Assembly (NCBI GenBank): GCA_002399735.1
Contig: DHEF01000049.1
Span: 94,108-158,107, forward strand
Reading direction: 5' to 3'
DNA from: Chitinophagaceae bacterium UBA4857
GTDB taxonomy: Bacteria > Bacteroidota > Bacteroidia > Chitinophagales > Chitinophagaceae
DNA: 64,000 bases
Shown: one piece after another, positions 35,025 through 43,703 of the stretch
Layout of the letters: the number at the start of each line of letters is the position of its first letter
How positions within the stretch are numbered: the stretch's first letter is position 1
Notes under the pieces: generated by a model
The model's input: only the letters and a program-made list of their open reading frames with translations
The model's database searches: none
What the model was told of the DNA's origin: nothing
Program-made: the position numbers and the translations under genes

Positions 35025-36866
35025 ATGAAGCACAAGCTAAAGTTTTTGTTACTGTATTACCTGCTCTGGCTGGTAATTTTCTTTTTTGCACGGTTAGTAT
35101 TTGTAGCTTATGCGCCTGCTTTAACGGCTGAAGCCGGATTTAAAAATATAGCACTAAGCTTTTTCTATGGCCTTCGTATGGATGCGTCAGCAACAGCGTA
35201 CCTGATTGCTCCGGTTTGTTTAATGACCATTTTTTCTTTATTTATTCCCTACTTAAATAATATAAAACCTTACCGGGTTTATAGCTTTATTGTATTACTC
35301 ACTGTGGCAATGATTGTATTGTCTGATGCATCATTGTATGAAGCATGGGGTTTTAGAATTGATGATGATATACTGGTTTTCTTAGCTAATCCTAAAGAGG
35401 TGTATGCATCTGTTAGTCACCTTCCATTGTTTTGGATATTGCTTGCATTTATTGCAGGGTTAACCGGCTTATGGTACCTGTTTAACAAAAAATTGAAACA
35501 AATATTTTTTGTGCCTCAATATGGGTATAAAGTACCAACTGTTTTTGTATTGCTTTGTGTAACTGCTGCTTTAATTATACCTATTCGCGGTGGTTTACAA
35601 CTGGCGCCTATGAACCAGAGTACAGTATATTTTTCTACTAACAATTTTGCTAATCACAGTGCGGTAAATGCTGTTTGGAATTTTGTGCAAAGTGCGGTAA
35701 AGAAAAATGATTTACAAGAAGAGAGTTATCACTTTATGGGCGATACTCAAATTGCTACCTTAACAGACAGTTTATATGCTGCAAAAGGAGTACAACAACA
35801 ATGGCTGAATACACAGACTAAAACACCGGTGAATGTATTGGTTATTATATGGGAAAGTTTTACAGAGAAAGCGATTCATGTAAAGGTTGGAGGTAAGGAG
35901 GTTACACCGTATTTTAATCAGTTAAAGCAGGAGGGTTTATACTTTAGCAATATTTATGCAAGTGGTGACCGGACTTCAAAAGGTATTCCTGCCATTTTAA
36001 GTGGTTATCCGGCTTTGCCTGTTGGGTCTATTATACAGGACCCCGGTAAATCCAATAAGCTGCAATTGCTTTCCGGATTATTTAAAGAACACGACTACAG
36101 TACACCATTTTTCTATGGCGGAGAGCCGGAGTTTGCCAACATAAAATCTTATTTGTTACATGGTGGTTGTAATCCCATTATTGACAAAGCATCTTTTGCT
36201 GCAAAAGATATGAATTCGAAATGGGGAGCGCATGATGGGGTAGTGGCAGAACGTGTTTTACAAGAACTGCAAACAATACAACAACCTTTCTTTGGTACCT
36301 GGTTAACTTTATCCAGTCACGAACCGTTTGAAACACCTGTGCCAACTGTTATTCATGGCGAAGATATAACCAACAAATTTTTAAACTCATTACATTATAC
36401 GGATGAAGTGCTTGGTGAGTTTATTAAACAATGTAAAACGCAAGCCTGGTGGAATAACACGGTTGTAGTAATTATTGGTGACCATGGCCACCCCAAACCA
36501 GAAACAGGTTATAAAGCTGATAATTTTAGAACACCCATGTTATGGTTGGGTGGGGCTTTAAGAGAAACGGGAAAGGTGATAACACATGTTGGATCGCAGA
36601 TAGATTTAGCTACTACTTTAAGTGCTCAGTTTAGTATGGGCAAGGGGCAATTTCCGTTTAGTAAAAACCTGGCCGACACAACAGCCTTACATTGGGCGGC
36701 TTTTAATTACAAAGATGGATTGGGGTTTGTAACAGATTCATCGCGGTTAATATTTGATATTGTTGCTAACCGAATAGTAGAATCGTTAGGCGATGTTTCG
36801 GATAAAACACTTTTACCGGCCAAAGCTATTTTTCAGAAAATGTATGAGGATTATTTGAATAAGTAA
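35025..36866 (+). CDS. LTA-synthase/sulfatase-family membrane phosphotransferase
   Basis: A 613-residue inner-membrane enzyme. Four to five helices (1-210) are followed by an alkaline-phosphatase/sulfatase-fold domain facing the periplasm: V-N-V-L-V-I-I-W-E-S-F-T, catalytic Thr317 in S-G-D-R-T-S-K-G-I-P-A-I-L, and G-D-H-G-H-P near 485. Relatives (LtaS, MdoB) transfer phosphoglycerol from lipids to polymers; Bacteroidota lack lipoteichoic acid, so the acceptor here is probably a glycan or lipid A and remains unknown. It lies between nusG and rplK, an unusual place, behind the nusG terminator. Confidence 0.88.
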   Translation: MKHKLKFLLLYYLLWLVIFFFARLVFVAYAPALTAEAGFKNIALSFFYGLRMDASATAYLIAPVCLMTIFSLFIPYLNNIKPYRVYSFIVLLTVAMIVLSDASLYEAWGFRIDDDILVFLANPKEVYASVSHLPLFWILLAFIAGLTGLWYLFNKKLKQIFFVPQYGYKVPTVFVLLCVTAALIIPIRGGLQLAPMNQSTVYFSTNNFANHSAVNAVWNFVQSAVKKNDLQEESYHFMGDTQIATLTDSLYAAKGVQQQWLNTQTKTPVNVLVIIWESFTEKAIHVKVGGKEVTPYFNQLKQEGLYFSNIYASGDRTSKGIPAILSGYPALPVGSIIQDPGKSNKLQLLSGLFKEHDYSTPFFYGGEPEFANIKSYLLHGGCNPIIDKASFAAKDMNSKWGAHDGVVAERVLQELQTIQQPFFGTWLTLSSHEPFETPVPTVIHGEDITNKFLNSLHYTDEVLGEFIKQCKTQAWWNNTVVVIIGDHGHPKPETGYKADNFRTPMLWLGGALRETGKVITHVGSQIDLATTLSAQFSMGKGQFPFSKNLADTTALHWAAFNYKDGLGFVTDSSRLIFDIVANRIVESLGDVSDKTLLPAKAIFQKMYEDYLNK

Positions 36867-36917
36867 GACTTTACATTTGAGTTTTAATGTAGATGAAGCT
36901 GTTTGTTCGGAGTTACG

Positions 36918-37042
36918 ATTGATGATTAGCATTACTACAGATGAAGGGCTGCGCTGCTTAGACGTAAATGGTAGCGCAGCGAACATTGCAGTCGGGCAGC
37001 GAACTTCAGTTGATTAGTGATATGCAGTTGAAAGCCCCAAAA
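36918..37042. repeat. Type 2 GC-rich hairpin repeat
   Basis: Closest match to 26534-26660: GATGAAGGGCTGCGCTGCTT, GTAAATGGTAGCGCAGCG, AACATTGCAG, CGGGCAGCG, then CAGTTGATTAG and AAAGCCCCAAAA. It lies between the convergent sulfatase and methyltransferase genes. Confidence 0.75.
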
Positions 37043-37092
37043 GTATCTGACGATTTATTAGTAAGTATATATGTTTTAAAAAAGGTATTACA

Positions 37093-37815
37093 CTATGCTA
37101 CCTTAAAAGCCACAAAATAATAGTTATTGGCAGCGGCTATTAAATCCAGTTTAATATAGTAGGATTCGGTAAAGTTTAAAAAAGCTTTAAACTCATGTGT
37201 GGGTACTGCAAATTCATCAAAAAGTATAATATCATCTTTTTTTAGGAAAGGGGCCAAACTGGATAAAGTGAACAAGGTGGCGGAATATAAATCGGCATCC
37301 AGCATAATAATTTTACGTTTATTATTATCCTGTTCCAATTGTTTTAAAAAGGGTGGTAAACTATCCTGAAAAAGGCCTTTATAAAAAGCAGCCCGATTGT
37401 CATTTACCTCGGGCACCATATTATTATTATCAAACTCACCTTTTTTCATGGTTCCCCAATCTTCCGGCAGGCCGGTAAAAGTATCAAACCCGTGAAAGCG
37501 GCTGGCGGAGTTTTTATTCTTTGCTAAAAACCATCTCATCGATTCTCCCTGGGCTACACCAAATTCAAGATAGTTAATAGGGGCATCCAATAAACGTTCC
37601 TGTTGCAGTACCCAACTATACATATTGTACCTTTTGGTATAATCCCATTTGCCGGGAAAATCATTATAACCAATTTTTCGGTTTTTGCTAATCCATGCCG
37701 AAAACTTTGTGAGATAAAGCAGGTTGGAGAACAATGAACTGAATAAGCCAAAAATGCGATGTAGTTGTAAGGTAGAGAAGGCTAATTTTGTGTAACGTAT
37801 AATGAAAAGCTTCAT
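37093..37815 (-). CDS. TylF/MycF-type SAM-dependent methyltransferase
   Basis: A 240-residue class I methyltransferase. It has the SAM motif N-Y-L-E-F-G-V-A-Q-G-E-S-M-R-W near residue 82, H-G-F-D-T-F-T-G-L-P-E-D-W, and the metal-binding acidic pair M-L-D-A-D-L-Y-S-A-T plus I-L-F-D-E-F, the marks of the TylF family that methylate sugar hydroxyls. A target in surface glycan or a small molecule is possible. It is transcribed opposite to the ribosomal genes and has its own promoter at 37895-37902. Confidence 0.82.
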   Translation of the reverse strand: MKLFIIRYTKLAFSTLQLHRIFGLFSSLFSNLLYLTKFSAWISKNRKIGYNDFPGKWDYTKRYNMYSWVLQQERLLDAPINYLEFGVAQGESMRWFLAKNKNSASRFHGFDTFTGLPEDWGTMKKGEFDNNNMVPEVNDNRAAFYKGLFQDSLPPFLKQLEQDNNKRKIIMLDADLYSATLFTLSSLAPFLKKDDIILFDEFAVPTHEFKAFLNFTESYYIKLDLIAAANNYYFVAFKVA

Positions 37816-37894
37816 ATAGCTTATTGTATTTTACTTATAAACGATTAACAGTTATTTGCTATAACCCGTAAATATAAACAGCAGTTTTTGTAAA

Positions 37895-37902
37895 CAAATG
37901 TA
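37895..37902 (-). promoter_or_regulatory. -7 promoter element of the methyltransferase gene
   Basis: On the minus strand TACATTTG, exact, 79 bases before ATG 37815; divergent from the rplK promoter. Confidence 0.5.
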
Positions 37903-37976
37903 TTTCAGGTTATTATTTATTTTTGTAGGTGTTTAAGGGTAGTAAAAGCGGTATAACAGATAATAAATGGTGTTTT

Positions 37977-38008
37977 TTTGATTATAAGTTCTAATCTCCT
38001 TACCTTTG
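37977..38008 (+). promoter_or_regulatory. Complete promoter of the rplKAJL operon
   Basis: TTTG at 37977-37980, exactly 20 bases, TACCTTTG at 38001-38008. This is the best promoter match in the window, as expected for ribosomal protein genes. Confidence 0.8.
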
Positions 38009-38116
38009 CACCCCCAATTAGTTCTTTCGATACCTGTTTTTAACAGGCAGTGAGGAATTTGGGAGACCCAAAGTCAATGTTGACGGGGTCGTTTGAACCA
38101 ATAAATCTAAAACGAA
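38009..38116 (+). promoter_or_regulatory. Structured leader of rplK, candidate L1 operator
   Basis: About 108 bases separate promoter and ATG. Two perfect six-bp hairpins are visible: CCTGTT-TTT-AACAGG (38033-38047) and TTTGGG-AGA-CCCAAA (38058-38072), followed by GACGGGGTCG. In many bacteria L1 binds the rplK leader to shut off translation of L11 and L1; the position fits, but the L1-binding loop is not proven here. Confidence 0.45.
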
Positions 38117-38560
38117 ATGGCAAAAGAAATCAGTGGCTATGTAAAGCTACAGTGTAAAGGAGGCCAGGCTAATCCAGCTCCTCCAATCGGTCCGGCTTTA
38201 GGTTCCAAAGGTGTTAACATCATGGAATTCTGTAAGCAATTTAATGCTAGAACGCAGGACAAACCAGGTAAAGTACTTCCTGTATTAATTACCGTATTCT
38301 CCGACAAAAGCTTCGAGTTTGTAATTAAAACTCCTCCTGCAGCTATTCAGCTTATGGAAGCAGCAAAAATTCAAAAAGGTTCTAAAGAAAGCAACCGTGC
38401 AAAAGTTGGTAAAGTAAATTGGGAACAAATTGAGGCAATTGCTAAAGACAAAATGCCCGATTTAAACTGTTTTACTGTAGAAAGCGCCATGAAAATGGTA
38501 GCTGGTACCGCTCGCAGTATGGGTCTTAATGTGGAAGGTAAAGCACCTTGGGAAAACTAA
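38117..38560 (+). CDS. rplK: Ribosomal protein L11
   Basis: A 147-residue 50S protein at the GTPase-associated centre. The N-terminal domain has V-K-L-Q-C-K-G-G-Q-A-N-P-A-P-P-I-G-P-A-L-G; the C-terminal RNA-binding domain ends with M-V-A-G-T-A-R-S-M-G-L. It is the substrate of PrmA (21048). First gene of the rplKAJL group. Confidence 0.98.
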   Translation: MAKEISGYVKLQCKGGQANPAPPIGPALGSKGVNIMEFCKQFNARTQDKPGKVLPVLITVFSDKSFEFVIKTPPAAIQLMEAAKIQKGSKESNRAKVGKVNWEQIEAIAKDKMPDLNCFTVESAMKMVAGTARSMGLNVEGKAPWEN

Positions 38561-38623
38561 TCATTAAGCCCCGCTTAATGTTACCACAAAAACAGTAACA
38601 AGAACTTTTTAAAACGAATTAAC

Positions 38624-39319
38624 ATGGCATTCATTAGCAAAAAAAGAAAAGCTGTTAACGGAAAAGTTAACGCTGATAAAGCTTACTCACTTAAAGATGC
38701 TTCAACTTTAGTGAAAGAAATCAACACAGCCAAGTTTGACGCTTCTGTTGATTTACACGTACGTTTAGGCGTAGATCCTAAAAAAGCCGATCAGGCTATC
38801 CGTGGTACTGTAACCTTACCTCATGGTACCGGTAAAACAAAAAGAGTATTAGTACTTTGTACACCAGATAAAGAAGCTGCTGCACAAGAAGCAGGTGCTG
38901 ATTTTGTAGGGTTAGACGAATTTGTAACCAAAATTGAAGGTGGATGGACAGATATCGATGTAATCATCGCTACGCCTGCCGTTATGCCTAAAATTGGTAA
39001 ATTAGGTAAAGTGTTAGGTCCACGTAACTTAATGCCAAACCCTAAAACAGGTACAGTAACCAACGATGTGGCTGCTGCCGTTAACGAAGTAAAAGGTGGT
39101 AAAATAGCTTTTAAAGTTGACAAAACTGGTATCATTCACGCCTCTATTGGACGTGTAAGTTTTTCTCCTGAAAAAATTGTTGAAAACAGCCAGGAATTTA
39201 TCAATGCTATCATTAAAGCAAAACCTTCTACTGCCAAAGGTACTTACCTTAAAGGCATTAGCATGGCAAGCTCAATGAGCCCCGGCATTGCTGTTGATAC
39301 AAAAGCATTTATTCACTAA
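38624..39319 (+). CDS. rplA: Ribosomal protein L1
   Basis: A 231-residue protein of the 50S stalk and usual translational repressor of its own operon. Marks are V-D-L-H-V-R-L-G-V-D-P-K-K-A-D-Q, G-K-L-G-K-V-L-G-P-R-N-L-M-P-N-P-K and the C-terminal K-G-T-Y-L-K-G-I-S-M-A-S-S-M. It lies 63 bases after rplK. Confidence 0.98.
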   Translation: MAFISKKRKAVNGKVNADKAYSLKDASTLVKEINTAKFDASVDLHVRLGVDPKKADQAIRGTVTLPHGTGKTKRVLVLCTPDKEAAAQEAGADFVGLDEFVTKIEGGWTDIDVIIATPAVMPKIGKLGKVLGPRNLMPNPKTGTVTNDVAAAVNEVKGGKIAFKVDKTGIIHASIGRVSFSPEKIVENSQEFINAIIKAKPSTAKGTYLKGISMASSMSPGIAVDTKAFIH

Positions 39320-39385
39320 GATTGTTGCTTTTCTGTAAAGAAAACAGCAAAACCTCATTAACAGAACAGTCAAAATCTATATAAA

Positions 39386-39949
39386 ATGACTAAGCAAGAA
39401 AAAAACGAAGTGATTGAATTGCTGAAAGGCAAATTCTCTCAATACAACAACTTCTACGTTACCGATACAGAATCTTTATCGGTTGAGCAAGTAGGTAAAT
39501 TACGCCGTGCTTGTTTTGACAAACAAGTAGAAATGAAAGTGGCTAAAAACACTTTAATTAAAAAAGCATTAGAATCAATCGATGCTGAAAAATACAGCGG
39601 TGTTTACGAATCATTAAATAAAGTAACTGCTCTTTTGTTTTCCGAAAATCCTAAAGAGCCGGCTTTAATTTTAAGCGCTTTCCGTAAAGAAGGTAACAAA
39701 ACAAAACCTGAATTAAAAGCAGCTTTCATTAATGGCGATGTGTACAGCGGCGACGAAAGCCTGGTGGCACTTACCAAAATCAAAACCAAAAACGAGCTTA
39801 TCGGCGAAGTTATTGGTTTGTTACAATCACCTGCAAAACGCGTATTGGCTGCTTTATTGCACCACCACGAGCAAAAAGCAGGCGGTGCTACAGCAACTGC
39901 AGATACAACAGAAACTACAGAAGCTACAGAAGCAGCTCCGGCAGAATAA
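39386..39949 (+). CDS. rplJ: Ribosomal protein L10
   Basis: A 187-residue protein that anchors L7/L12 dimers. The N-terminal RNA-binding part holds F-Y-V-T-D-T-E-S-L-S and L-R-R-A-C-F-D-K-Q-V-E-M-K-V-A-K-N-T-L; a long C-terminal helix follows. The tail is extended by a Thr/Ala/Glu-rich stretch (about 165-187). A TTGCT...AGCAA-based stem in the 66-base spacer upstream could be part of an L10 leader. A dispersed repeat starts directly after its stop. Confidence 0.97.
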   Translation: MTKQEKNEVIELLKGKFSQYNNFYVTDTESLSVEQVGKLRRACFDKQVEMKVAKNTLIKKALESIDAEKYSGVYESLNKVTALLFSENPKEPALILSAFRKEGNKTKPELKAAFINGDVYSGDESLVALTKIKTKNELIGEVIGLLQSPAKRVLAALLHHHEQKAGGATATADTTETTEATEAAPAE

Positions 39950-40050
39950 TTTTTTTTGTTACCGGCTTCAGTTCCCTGATGGAGCTGATGTTGCGACGCT
40001 CCGTTTATCTTTCTGTTCGCTAATCAACAGTTAGCACCGGCAGTAAATAA
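39950..40050. repeat. Type 1 dispersed repeat between rplJ and rplL
   Basis: A full forward copy: TTTTTGTTACCGGCTTCAG, TTCCCTGATGGAGCTGATG, TTGCGACGCTCCGTT, TTTCTGTTCGCTAATCAACAG, CACCGGCAG. The first 34 bases are shared with the copy at 44939. It begins at the rplJ stop codon. The remaining spacer to rplL (40051-40188) holds a GCC-TTCG-GGC hairpin near 40108 and a TCCGCC/GGCGGA pair. Confidence 0.8.
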
Positions 40051-40188
40051 CAAGTGTCAAACAAAATCAAATAATTAATTCACCCATCCCTGGTGAATTT
40101 GAAAAGCCTTCGGGCTACATTGGGAAAACAAATTTTTTTAAACCTCCGCCGGAGTGATAAACAATGAAGGCGGAAAAAATTTTACAAA

Positions 40189-40560
40189 ATGGCAGACATT
40201 AAAGCATTAGCAGAGAGCTTAGTAGCTCTTACAGTTAAAGATGTACAAGAATTAGCTGATTTCTTAAAATCAGAATACGGTATCGAGCCAGCAGCAGCAG
40301 CGGTTGTAGTATCAGCTGATGGTGGTGGTGCAGCAGCAGCAGAAGAAAAAACTGCATTTGACGTTATCCTGAAAAGCGGTGGTGCTTCTAAATTAAACGT
40401 AGTTAAATTGGTTAAAGACTTAACTGGTTTAGGTCTTAAAGAAGCTAAAGAGTTAGTTGATACTGCTCCTAAGCCTGTTAAAGAAGGTGTATCTAAAGCA
40501 GAAGCTGACGATATCGCTGCTAAGCTTAAAGAAGCTGGTGCAGAAGTTGAAATCGCTTAA
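40189..40560 (+). CDS. rplL: Ribosomal protein L7/L12
   Basis: A 123-residue acidic stalk protein that recruits translation factors. N-terminal dimer domain, Ala/Gly hinge (A-A-A-A-V-V-V...G-G-G-A-A-A-A-E-E), and C-terminal domain with F-D-V-I-L-K-S-G-G-A-S-K-L-N-V-V-K and L-G-L-K-E-A-K-E-L-V-D. It is separated from rplJ by 239 bases including a repeat and is followed by a terminator instead of rpoB. Confidence 0.98.
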   Translation: MADIKALAESLVALTVKDVQELADFLKSEYGIEPAAAAVVVSADGGGAAAAEEKTAFDVILKSGGASKLNVVKLVKDLTGLGLKEAKELVDTAPKPVKEGVSKAEADDIAAKLKEAGAEVEIA

Positions 40561-40584
40561 TTTTAGCTCATTCAACATATACAA

Positions 40585-40612
40585 AACCCGTTCAGTAAAT
40601 GAACGGGTTTTT
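40585..40612 (+). terminator. Rho-independent terminator after rplL
   Basis: AACCCGTTCA-GTAAA-TGAACGGGTT, a 10-bp perfect stem followed by a T-rich run. It ends the ribosomal operon before any rpoB. Confidence 0.88.
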
Positions 40613-40703
40613 GTTTTTATACACTTCAACGTTTAATTATACAATCATGTAACTATTTTATTAACAAGCTATAACACTTGTATACTTCTTGCTTCATCTT
40701 TGT

Positions 40704-40711
40704 TACATTTG
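40704..40711 (+). promoter_or_regulatory. -7 promoter element of the porin-family gene
   Basis: TACATTTG, exact; TTG at 40678-40680 is a possible -33 element (spacing 23). ATG follows 21 bases later. Confidence 0.5.
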
Positions 40712-40732
40712 GTCAAAATTTTTACTGCCACT

Positions 40733-41425
40733 ATGAAACAATTATCTAAATATTTACTGGTTGTTTTTTGCTGTAGTACTGTTTTAATTACTAAAGCACA
40801 AGACAACAGATGGGAGTTTGGCGTACAAGCCGGTTTAAACCTTTCTGATGGTATAGAAAAGGCAGATTATATATTGGGCAACCAAACTATTAAACCGGGG
40901 TTTCAGGTAGGCGCCATTGCTGTGTATAAGGTTAATTATGGTTTGCAGTTACAATCGGGTTTGGCATTTACCACAAAGGGGTCAAAAAGTACAAAACATG
41001 ATGTTTGGCTTGGTACCGGAAATCCGCCGATTACAACAATGATAACTACCACCAATTTTATGTATGCGCAATTACCACTTAAGCTGGCTTATCAGTTAAA
41101 TATTGGCGAACAGTTTAAGGTAACACCAAATGCAGGTGTTTATTTAGCCTATGGCATAGGTGGCAAACAAGTGTTAAAATCATCTACAACAGGGAATGCT
41201 ATGGAAGATAGAAAAGTAACCTATGATAGTTTTGCTGATGACAGTGATGGCTATAAAAGATTTGACAACGGTATAAGCGTTGGCGTTACTGTACAATTTA
41301 ATAAATACACACTGGCCGGCGATTATGAAATTGGTTCCGCTAATATTGCCCGTAATCCGAATGAGTACCAAAAGTATAGTTTCCGCAACCGTAATATAGG
41401 GATAACAATAGGGTACATTTTTTAA
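40733..41425 (+). CDS. Porin-family outer-membrane beta-barrel protein
   Basis: A 230-residue exported protein. The signal peptide M-K-Q-L-S-K-Y-L-L-V-V-F-C-C-S-T-V-L ends at T-K-A-Q-D. The mature part begins W-E-F-G-V-Q-A-G-L-N-L-S, has alternating beta strands and ends with an aromatic residue after G-I-T-I-G-Y-I-F, like outer-membrane barrels of the OMP_b-brl_2/PorT type. Ligand or role is unknown. ATG 40733 is chosen over a TTG at 40700 because the longer reading overlaps the promoter. Confidence 0.83.
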   Translation: MKQLSKYLLVVFCCSTVLITKAQDNRWEFGVQAGLNLSDGIEKADYILGNQTIKPGFQVGAIAVYKVNYGLQLQSGLAFTTKGSKSTKHDVWLGTGNPPITTMITTTNFMYAQLPLKLAYQLNIGEQFKVTPNAGVYLAYGIGGKQVLKSSTTGNAMEDRKVTYDSFADDSDGYKRFDNGISVGVTVQFNKYTLAGDYEIGSANIARNPNEYQKYSFRNRNIGITIGYIF

Positions 41426-41484
41426 GAGAATGCTTTTCCACAAAAGTGAATAACTAAAATTGTTAGCATTTGGCCTGCTTTTGT

Positions 41485-41492
41485 TATATTTG
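41485..41492 (+). promoter_or_regulatory. -7 promoter element of the parE region
   Basis: TATATTTG, exact; TTG at 41460-41462 with spacing 22. It lies 229 bases before parE, so the type 1 repeat at 41540 would be part of the leader. Confidence 0.5.
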
Positions 41493-41539
41493 CCTGATTG
41501 ACCTGTTGTGATTTAATATTGAGGATTAAATAATGAATA

Positions 41540-41672
41540 ATAAGCAGTTTGGCATTAGATAGGAGGCTTGCACTTTTCCCAATAGAATTGTTGCAGTTGA
41601 AGAGTGCGACGCAACCAAACTCCCCTTTAGGGGACGGGGCATAGTAGTAATGCTGCTTGGTAACATAAAATA
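41540..41672. repeat. Type 1 dispersed mosaic repeat in the parE leader
   Basis: CTTGCACTTTTCCCAATAG, AATTGTTGCAGTTGAAGAG, TGCGACGCAACC, a CCCCTTTAGGGG hairpin, ATAGTAGTAATGCTGC and TTGGTAACATAAAA. The left part matches the last 55 bases of the window (63946-64000) closely. Confidence 0.75.
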
Positions 41673-41721
41673 AAAACCTGGTGGTAACAGATCATTAAAT
41701 AAATTTTTTAGAAACGACGAT

Positions 41722-43617
41722 ATGGCAAAAGAACAAGAAGCTAATATGTTTAGTTACAACGAGGACAGTATTAAAAGTCTGGATTGGAAGGAGCATATAC
41801 GATTAAGGCCGGGTATGTACATTGGTAAATTGGGTGACGGATCGTCGCCTGATGATGGTATTTATGTACTGGTAAAAGAAGTGGTGGATAACTGTATTGA
41901 TGAATACACCATGGGGCACGGTAAGGCTGTTGAAATTAGCATAGAAAACAAACAGGTAACGGTGCGTGACTATGGCCGCGGTATTCCATTGGGTAAGGTG
42001 GTGGATGTGGTAAGCAAAATAAATACCGGTGCCAAGTACGATAGTAAGGCTTTCCAAAAATCGGTTGGTTTAAATGGTGTGGGTACCAAAGCGGTAAATG
42101 CATTAAGCAACTATTTTAAAGTTACTGCCGTACGTGAAGGGAAAGAAAAAACAGCCGAGTTTGAACGTGGACAGTTAACAAAGGAACATAAAGAAGCAGC
42201 AACCAAGGAAGCAAACGGTACCATGGTAACCTTTGTACCGGATGACACCATTTTTAAGAATTTTAAATTTCATCCTGAGTTTTTAGAAAACCAGATATGG
42301 AATTACTGCTTTTTAAATGCGGGCTTAAAATTTAATTTTAACGGTAAAAGCTATGTTAGTAAAAACGGCTTGCTGGATTTACTACAAAAGAAAACCAACG
42401 AAGATGAAATACGTTACCCCATTATACATTTAAAAGGTAACGATATTGAAATTGCCTTAACGCATAACAACGATTACGGCGAAGATTTATACAGTTTTGT
42501 AAACGGCCAGCACACTACACAAGGTGGTACGCATCAGCAGGCTTTCAGGGAAGCGTATGTAAAAACAATCCGTGACTTTTTTAAGAAAGACTATGATGCA
42601 TCAGATATTCGTACAGGTATTGTTGCTGCTATTTCTGTAAGGGTAGTGGAGCCTGTGTTTGAATCGCAAACAAAAACAAAATTGGGTAGTACCAATGTAG
42701 ATGTAAACGGGCCAAGCATGCGCCAGTTTATGGTTGATTTTTTGAGTAAAGAACTGGACAACTACTTACATAAAAATGCATCGGTAGCCGAGGCATTAAA
42801 AAAGCGTATTGAACAAAGCGAACGTGAACGCAAGGACATGGCCGGTATTAAAAAACTGGCTAATGAACGTGCGAAGAAAGCTAACCTGCATAATAAAAAA
42901 CTGCGTGACTGTCGTTACCATTTAAACGATGATGCACCGGTTAAAAACAGGGAAGAAGTCATTGCCCGCCAGCAGGAAACCACCATCTTTATTACGGAGG
43001 GTGATAGTGCGAGTGGTTCTATTACAAAATCGAGAAATGTAGAAACACAAGCCGTTTTTAGTTTGCGTGGTAAACCATTAAACAGTTATGGGTTAACAAA
43101 AAAAGTGGTGTACGAAAACGAAGAGTTTAACTTACTGCAACATGCGTTGAATATTGAAGAAGGCATGGAAGGTTTACGTTTTAATAACATTGTAATTGCT
43201 ACAGATGCCGATGTGGATGGTATGCATATTCGTTTGTTATTAATGACTTTCTTTTTGCAGTTTTTTCCTGATTTGGTAAAGCATGGTAAAGTGTATGTAT
43301 TGGAAACACCTTTGTTCAGGGTTCGTAACAAACAGGAAACTATTTATTGTTTTGACGAAAACGAAAAACAAAAAGCTATAAAAAAATTGGGTGGTAAACC
43401 GGAGATTACCCGCTTTAAAGGTTTGGGTGAAATTAGTCCGAATGAATTTGCACAATTTATTGGTGAGGACATGCGCAAACAAATGATGCGGGTGGAAGAA
43501 GGCGATCATATTCAGCAATTACTGGAATACTACATGGGAAAAAATACCATGGACAGACAGGAGTTTATTATTAATAACCTGAAGGTGGAGATTGATGAAG
43601 CAGTGGAAAGTGAGTAA
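41722..43617 (+). CDS. parE: DNA topoisomerase IV subunit B
   Basis: A 631-residue type IIA ATPase subunit. The GHKL domain has R-P-G-M-Y-I-G, E-V-V-D-N-C-I-D-E, D-Y-G-R-G-I-P and G-L-N-G-V-G-T-K-A-V-N-A-L; the TOPRIM domain has I-T-E-G-D-S-A-S-G-S and A-T-D-A-D-V-D-G-M-H-I-R. It unlinks daughter chromosomes with ParC. The parC gene lies 1.9 kb downstream on the same strand, and the pairing is the reason to call it ParE instead of GyrB. Confidence 0.88.
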   Translation: MAKEQEANMFSYNEDSIKSLDWKEHIRLRPGMYIGKLGDGSSPDDGIYVLVKEVVDNCIDEYTMGHGKAVEISIENKQVTVRDYGRGIPLGKVVDVVSKINTGAKYDSKAFQKSVGLNGVGTKAVNALSNYFKVTAVREGKEKTAEFERGQLTKEHKEAATKEANGTMVTFVPDDTIFKNFKFHPEFLENQIWNYCFLNAGLKFNFNGKSYVSKNGLLDLLQKKTNEDEIRYPIIHLKGNDIEIALTHNNDYGEDLYSFVNGQHTTQGGTHQQAFREAYVKTIRDFFKKDYDASDIRTGIVAAISVRVVEPVFESQTKTKLGSTNVDVNGPSMRQFMVDFLSKELDNYLHKNASVAEALKKRIEQSERERKDMAGIKKLANERAKKANLHNKKLRDCRYHLNDDAPVKNREEVIARQQETTIFITEGDSASGSITKSRNVETQAVFSLRGKPLNSYGLTKKVVYENEEFNLLQHALNIEEGMEGLRFNNIVIATDADVDGMHIRLLLMTFFLQFFPDLVKHGKVYVLETPLFRVRNKQETIYCFDENEKQKAIKKLGGKPEITRFKGLGEISPNEFAQFIGEDMRKQMMRVEEGDHIQQLLEYYMGKNTMDRQEFIINNLKVEIDEAVESE

Positions 43618-43628
43618 TGATGAGTTAT

Positions 43629-43669
43629 GAATTATAAATGATGAATTGATCATTCATAATTTATAATTC
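43629..43669. repeat. AT-rich inverted repeat between parE and DUF1835 gene
   Basis: GAATTATAAAT and ATGAAT on the left pair with ATTCAT and ATTTATAATTC on the right, with a small bulge; repeated ATGAATTATAAATGATG words surround it. Same class as 34052 and 57618. Confidence 0.65.
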
Positions 43670-43703
43670 AGCATTTATAATTTAGTACTAATTATTAATT
43701 AAA

